Origin: Lachnospiraceae bacterium
Lineage (GTDB): Bacteria > Bacillota > Clostridia > Lachnospirales > Lachnospiraceae
Length of the DNA stretch: 39,713 nucleotides
NCBI GenBank assembly: GCA_016287095.1
Contig: JAEEVK010000019.1
Location: 1-39,713, forward strand
Direction: 5' to 3'
Shown one piece after another: positions 38,569 to 39,713 of this stretch. A program made the translations under genes and the position numbers. The notes under the pieces are model-generated. The model ran no database searches. It saw only the letters and a list, made by a program, of their open reading frames with translations, and had not been told where the DNA came from. Numbering within the stretch: the first letter of the stretch is position 1; each line of letters opens with the position of its first letter.

Positions 38569-39713
38569 ATGAAGAAACATCTTGGGAAAGCTTTAGCTTT
38601 TCTACTGACTGTCACTATCGTCTTTACTTCTCTTGCGGGAAGTCTCTCTGTTAAGGCTACGGATTATGTCGATACATCCGGATATGAAAGCCTGGCTGAG
38701 ATTTACAAGGAATATTTCAAGGTGGGTGCTGCCTGCGAAGCTATCGACCATTGGGGCGATTCACGTAAGGAAATCGGTAACCCTAAGAAAGAATATGTTA
38801 TTGCTAATCTTTTTAACAGTATCACCTGTGGTAACGAATTAAAGCCTGCTTACAACTTTAATTCCCAGTCCGAAACTCTGTTCAAGGTTGATCATGCCGG
38901 TGAAGAGATGCTCCAGTGGGCTAAGGACAACGGTACTAATATGCGTTTCCACGTACTTGTATGGCACTCACAGGTTCATCCTAATTTCTTTGCAAAGGAT
39001 TTTAAGGCTACATCCGACGGTAAGGCTACTTCTTCCGATTCTGTAGAACTTGATGAAGAATGCCTGGTTGACCGTGATACATTGATTGACAGACTTCGTA
39101 CTTATATATATGGAGCTATGGAATACCTTTACTCTCACGGATATGCTGAAACAGTTTACGCTATGGACGTTGTTAACGAAGCAGTTGATGAGAGCAAGGA
39201 TGACGGTTTAAGACGCAGCTACTGGTACAGGATCATCGGACCCGAGTTTCTCTATTACGCTTTTCTCTTTGCAAGAGAGGCTGAGGTCAAGTATTCTAAG
39301 GAATATGCTGAACTTTACGGTCTGGATCCTAACGATGATCTTTCTTCCATCCAGCCCAAGCTTTTCTACAATGATTATAATGAGTGGTTTGCAAGACGTG
39401 TTGATATCATTAAAGATTTCGTAACTAACAGACCTTGGAATGCTAACCAGCAGATGATCAAATCCGACGTTATCAATCCCGACGGTGACGGTACTATGAA
39501 GGGTGACGGTCTTATCGATGGTATCGGTATGCAGGGTCACTTAAGTGATAACAACAATATCAACGATTACATCAAGGCTCTTAATGCTTACAGTGAGATC
39601 GTTGACGAGGTTCATATCACAGAGCTTGATGTAGGATGTACTCATTCAGGTGAAAGCCGCTGGTATTATCAGGCTAAGTTCTATTATGATTTCTTTACTG
39701 CATTGATTGAAGC
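38569..39713 (+). CDS. GH10 endo-1,4-beta-xylanase, secreted (cut by window edge)
   Basis: At least 381 codons, running off the right edge. Residues 1-30 are a signal peptide (KKHLGKALAFLLTVTIVFTSLAG, cleavage near VKA), so the enzyme is exported without a lipobox. The GH10 barrel begins at about 43: SLAEIYKEYFKVGAACEA, then NSITCGNELKPAYNF, FHVLVWHSQVHPNFF, acid/base Glu in AMDVVNEAVDE, GIGMQGHL, and nucleophile Glu in VHITELDVG. An insertion of ~30 residues (YSKEYAELYGLDPNDDLSSIQ) precedes LFYNDYN. Additional modules may lie past the edge. The ribosome site is CGGAGG. It is a different subtype from the lipoprotein GH10 at 10667. Confidence 0.96.
   Translation, partial: MKKHLGKALAFLLTVTIVFTSLAGSLSVKATDYVDTSGYESLAEIYKEYFKVGAACEAIDHWGDSRKEIGNPKKEYVIANLFNSITCGNELKPAYNFNSQSETLFKVDHAGEEMLQWAKDNGTNMRFHVLVWHSQVHPNFFAKDFKATSDGKATSSDSVELDEECLVDRDTLIDRLRTYIYGAMEYLYSHGYAETVYAMDVVNEAVDESKDDGLRRSYWYRIIGPEFLYYAFLFAREAEVKYSKEYAELYGLDPNDDLSSIQPKLFYNDYNEWFARRVDIIKDFVTNRPWNANQQMIKSDVINPDGDGTMKGDGLIDGIGMQGHLSDNNNINDYIKALNAYSEIVDEVHITELDVGCTHSGESRWYYQAKFYYDFFTALIE

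Overview
This window looks like a piece of the chromosome of a fibre-degrading Lachnospiraceae bacterium (Butyrivibrio/Pseudobutyrivibrio/Roseburia-like). The base composition is moderately AT-rich. Ribosome binding sites are strong AGGAGG-type and sigma-A promoters are near consensus. A LexA box of the Gram-positive type and a CIRCE element are present, and there are two GH10 xylanases plus intracellular xylan-processing enzymes. Genus assignment is inference only.

Layout. 1-1311: the 5' end of recD2 (cut by the window edge) and an SOS-type operon of a 76-aa protein and a YedK/HMCES-type SRAP protein under a LexA box. 1322-5749: a lipoprotein, a membrane diguanylate cyclase, a GC-richer lipoprotein, a GNAT acetyltransferase and an Rpn/PD-(D/E)XK nuclease. 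5870-9165: a small mobile-element remnant with two accessory genes, a long purine/pyrimidine-skewed tract and a TndX/TnpX-type large serine recombinase. 9292-13780: a MATE transporter, a lipoprotein GH10 xylanase, a short RNA gene with a circularly permuted tRNA fold, and an Fn3 secreted protein. 14021-21624: a TerD-like protein with a structured leader RNA, clpB under CIRCE/HrcA control, and the YloV/Asp23 pair. 21769-24485: a MocR-like regulator with an altered PLP site, divergent from citrate synthase. 24600-28272: a sugar operon (DUF4867 protein, xylulokinase, fucose/arabinose-isomerase-family protein) with a 28-bp palindromic operator. 28445-30814: folate genes folE, folP and a folB-folK fusion. 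31206-38235: HtrA protease, AraC regulator, an esterase-GH43 operon, and two small membrane proteins. 38569-end: a second, secreted GH10 xylanase, cut by the window edge.

How it fits together. The two extracellular GH10 xylanases would release xylo-oligosaccharides. The intracellular carboxylesterase and GH43 enzyme, next to an AraC regulator, would remove acyl groups and xylose/arabinose. The isomerase/xylulokinase/DUF4867 operon would pass pentose into central metabolism. The rest is housekeeping: folate, proteostasis, citrate and envelope functions.

The most unusual content is non-coding. First, 11993-12162 is a promoter-to-terminator RNA whose 3' tRNA half precedes its 5' half, with all tRNA stems and most tertiary pairs intact. 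Second, three copies of a ~245-nt structured repeat have base-paired but sequence-unrelated outer stems, each lying just beyond a gene terminator. Third, a leader RNA with two homologous domains precedes the TerD-like gene. Fourth, a short promoter-hairpin-terminator RNA lies near 38300. I could not search databases, so novelty claims are provisional.
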